Part shown: in pieces, positions 16,017-16,826 of the stretch
Numbering within the stretch: the stretch's first letter is position 1
How the letters are laid out: each line of letters opens with the position of its first letter
From: Holosporales bacterium
GTDB taxonomy: Bacteria > Pseudomonadota > Alphaproteobacteria > RUG11792
Length of the DNA: 16,826 nt
Reading direction: 5' to 3'
NCBI GenBank assembly: GCA_031266385.1
Contig: JAISBC010000050.1
Span: 1 to 16,826, forward strand
The notes under the pieces: model-generated
The model's database searches: none
The model's input: the letters and a program-made list of their open reading frames with translations, nothing else
Told to the model about the DNA's origin: nothing
Program-made: the position numbers and the translations under genes

Positions 16017-16651
16017 ATGAAAATATTTAATAAATTTGCTAACAAGAACGCTGGAAAACCAGGCCTCACAAGACGTTGGGGGGGGGGGGGCGACTCGACA
16101 CTGCTTACTTCCTACCTGCCTTGCTAGGGTTGATTTCCTCATGTCATGCTACTCTGCCCATCTGGAGCTGTGACCCAGTTGGGTGGACTCTATCCTCCGG
16201 GACACACATTTCTGTAGGCTTAGGGCGTTCGGCTTGCCAGCGAGGAGAACCTGTGCCTTTTCTCTGGTACCCGGGGAATTCTGCTGGTATGGGGGTGACT
16301 GTGCCCTTGGTTCCGGATTTCCCGGGGGACCTGGTGGATGCTTCTATTGCCTCGCCGGCTGTCGGGATGTTATCTAAGACTCTGTGGAAGGATACATGTT
16401 ATTTTGTCAATTATCTTAAGTGCAATCACAATCAAAAGGACTTCTTGGATGGCTGGGTTTACGGGTATTTGGAGGAATTTAATTCCTGCGGTTGGGGAAC
16501 TGCTGTCCCTTCTGAGAAGCTGCCTCCGAGGGTTACTTGGGTGATCTGCGGGTCTGCCTGGTCTCTGGGTGTTTTGGGATTGGGATACTTCATCGGAGTA
16601 TACAAAAAATCAAAATCCAAGATTTCTGTTATTAATGTTAAAGGATTATAA
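16017..16651 (+). CDS. putative phase-variable exported/membrane protein, out of frame at G13
   Basis: I do not recognise the family. ATG 16017 opens a lysine-rich leader (MKIFNKFANKN... to ...TRRW, 21 residues) that runs into a G13 tract at 16078-16090. With 13 G the frame ends at TAG 16125-16127, giving 36 residues. The long frame after the tract (16091-16651, 186 residues plus stop) joins the leader if the tract has 11 or 14 G; 14 G would give 211 residues. The body starts with a hydrophobic stretch ending in a lipobox-like ISSC (AYFLPALLGLISSC). A Cys-containing region of about 130 residues follows, then a C-terminal membrane span (VTWVICGSAWSLGVLGLGYF) and a basic tail (KKSKSK). It may be a lipoprotein or membrane-anchored surface protein (inference). 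Its base and codon use differ from the ribosomal genes, with many CTG, GTG and GGG codons. A homopolymer sequencing error is the main alternative explanation for the frame break. Confidence 0.6.
16078..16090 (+). repeat. poly-G tract, G13
   Basis: Thirteen consecutive G lie inside the coding leader of cassette gene 1, directly after the Trp codon position. Tracts of this kind change length by slipped-strand mispairing and act as on/off switches in many bacteria. Confidence 0.9.
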
Positions 16652-16674
16652 ACTTTAATTCGTTATCATTACAG

Positions 16675-16774
16675 TAGAAATCTTGGGGAGGATATATTTT
16701 TTTGAAAATATTTAACAAATTTGCTAACAAGAACGTTGGACAACAAGGCCTCACACGACCTTGGGGGGGGGGGG
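16675..16774 (+). repeat. leader cassette, copy 2
   Basis: Second copy of the 15990-16090 cassette, starting only 23 bp after the stop of cassette gene 1. The start codon has changed from ATG to TTG with the ribosome binding site and spacing unchanged. Most leader codons are conserved. Confidence 0.92.
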
Positions 16775-16826
16775 CGGTCGTGTGCGGGGCCGCCTGGGTC
16801 TGGATGGGAGGCATTGCGGTAGGGGC
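16702..16826 (+). CDS. second cassette gene, 5' part only
   Basis: Starts at TTG 16702, ten bases after GGGGAGG. The leader reads KIFNKFANKNVGQQGLTRPW and then the G12 tract at 16763-16774. At G12 the frame continues open to the window end as AVVCGAAWVWMGGIAVG, which is hydrophobic as expected for a signal or membrane segment. A tract of 13 G would also stay open, but as an Arg-rich sequence. Fourteen G would hit a stop after about 15 codons. The sequence after the tract is unrelated to copy 1. Function is unknown; by position and structure it is a sister of the gene at 16017. Confidence 0.5.
   Translation, partial: MKIFNKFANKNVGQQGLTRPWGGGAVVCGAAWVWMGGIAVG
16763..16774 (+). repeat. poly-G tract, G12
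   Basis: Twelve consecutive G at the same leader position as the G13 tract of copy 1. The different length in two otherwise similar cassettes suggests the tracts are unstable. Confidence 0.9.

Larger units (their letters stand above)
15990..16090 (+). repeat. leader cassette, copy 1
   Basis: About 100 bp nearly identical to 16675-16774 (about eight mismatches outside the G tract, by eye). It holds the GGGGAGG ribosome binding site, the start codon, 21 conserved leader codons and the poly-G tract. Similarity stops abruptly right after the G tract and fades upstream of 15990. Confidence 0.92.

Noticed and set aside
16071..16093. Twin-arginine (Tat) signal from the RRW sequence in the copy 1 leader
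   Set aside because: The second Arg is Pro in copy 2 and the surrounding Tat consensus is missing.
16076..16651. Independent TTG start at the edge of the G tract for the long frame
   Set aside because: It has no ribosome binding site at a suitable distance, while the ATG 16017 has a strong one that is duplicated with identical spacing in copy 2.

Overview
The window looks like a piece of an alphaproteobacterial chromosome. RpoB, RpoC, phosphoglycerate kinase (STAGGA C-terminal motif) and the short phosphatidylserine decarboxylase (FGSR cleavage site) are all of alphaproteobacterial type. By eye the G+C content is moderate, roughly the mid-forties percent. A host-associated lineage such as Holosporales or Rickettsiales-like bacteria is possible, but that is inference and I cannot place the genus.

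Layout: a truncated gene on the + strand (2-400) encodes a Pro/Gln/Gly repeat protein and meets pgk tail to tail. From about 15690 down to 380 everything is on the minus strand and closely packed. In transcription order this is tRNA-Trp, secE, nusG, rplK, rplA, (a possible 40-residue ORF overlapping an L10-type leader), rplJ, rplL, an attenuator-like hairpin, rpoB, rpoC, an AI-2E-family permease, psd, a DedA-family protein and pgk. The first part is the classic translation/transcription cluster. The genes after rpoC are unusual, because many bacteria have rpsL-rpsG-fusA-tuf there.

The right end (15688-16826) differs from the rest. A mostly gene-free stretch of about 330 bp holds the tRNA promoter and a GC-rich nested palindrome. 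After it come two tandem + strand copies of a ~100-bp cassette. Each has a strong ribosome binding site, a conserved start encoding a lysine-rich N-terminus (KIFNKFANKN) and a long poly-G tract (G13 in copy 1, G12 in copy 2). Beyond the tract the two copies encode unrelated sequences. In copy 1 the G13 tract puts the start codon out of frame with a 187-codon downstream reading frame; 11 or 14 G would join them. This looks like a family of phase-variable (contingency) genes for exported or membrane proteins that share a leader and have variable bodies. I do not recognise the family, and it is the best candidate here for an undescribed system.

How the parts work together: the central operon supplies RNA polymerase, the ribosomal stalk and L1/L11, NusG and SecE. 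The downstream genes serve membrane lipid (psd), membrane transport or homeostasis (AI-2E permease, DedA) and glycolysis (pgk). The two flanking + strand loci look like rapidly evolving surface or secreted proteins beside a conserved block.
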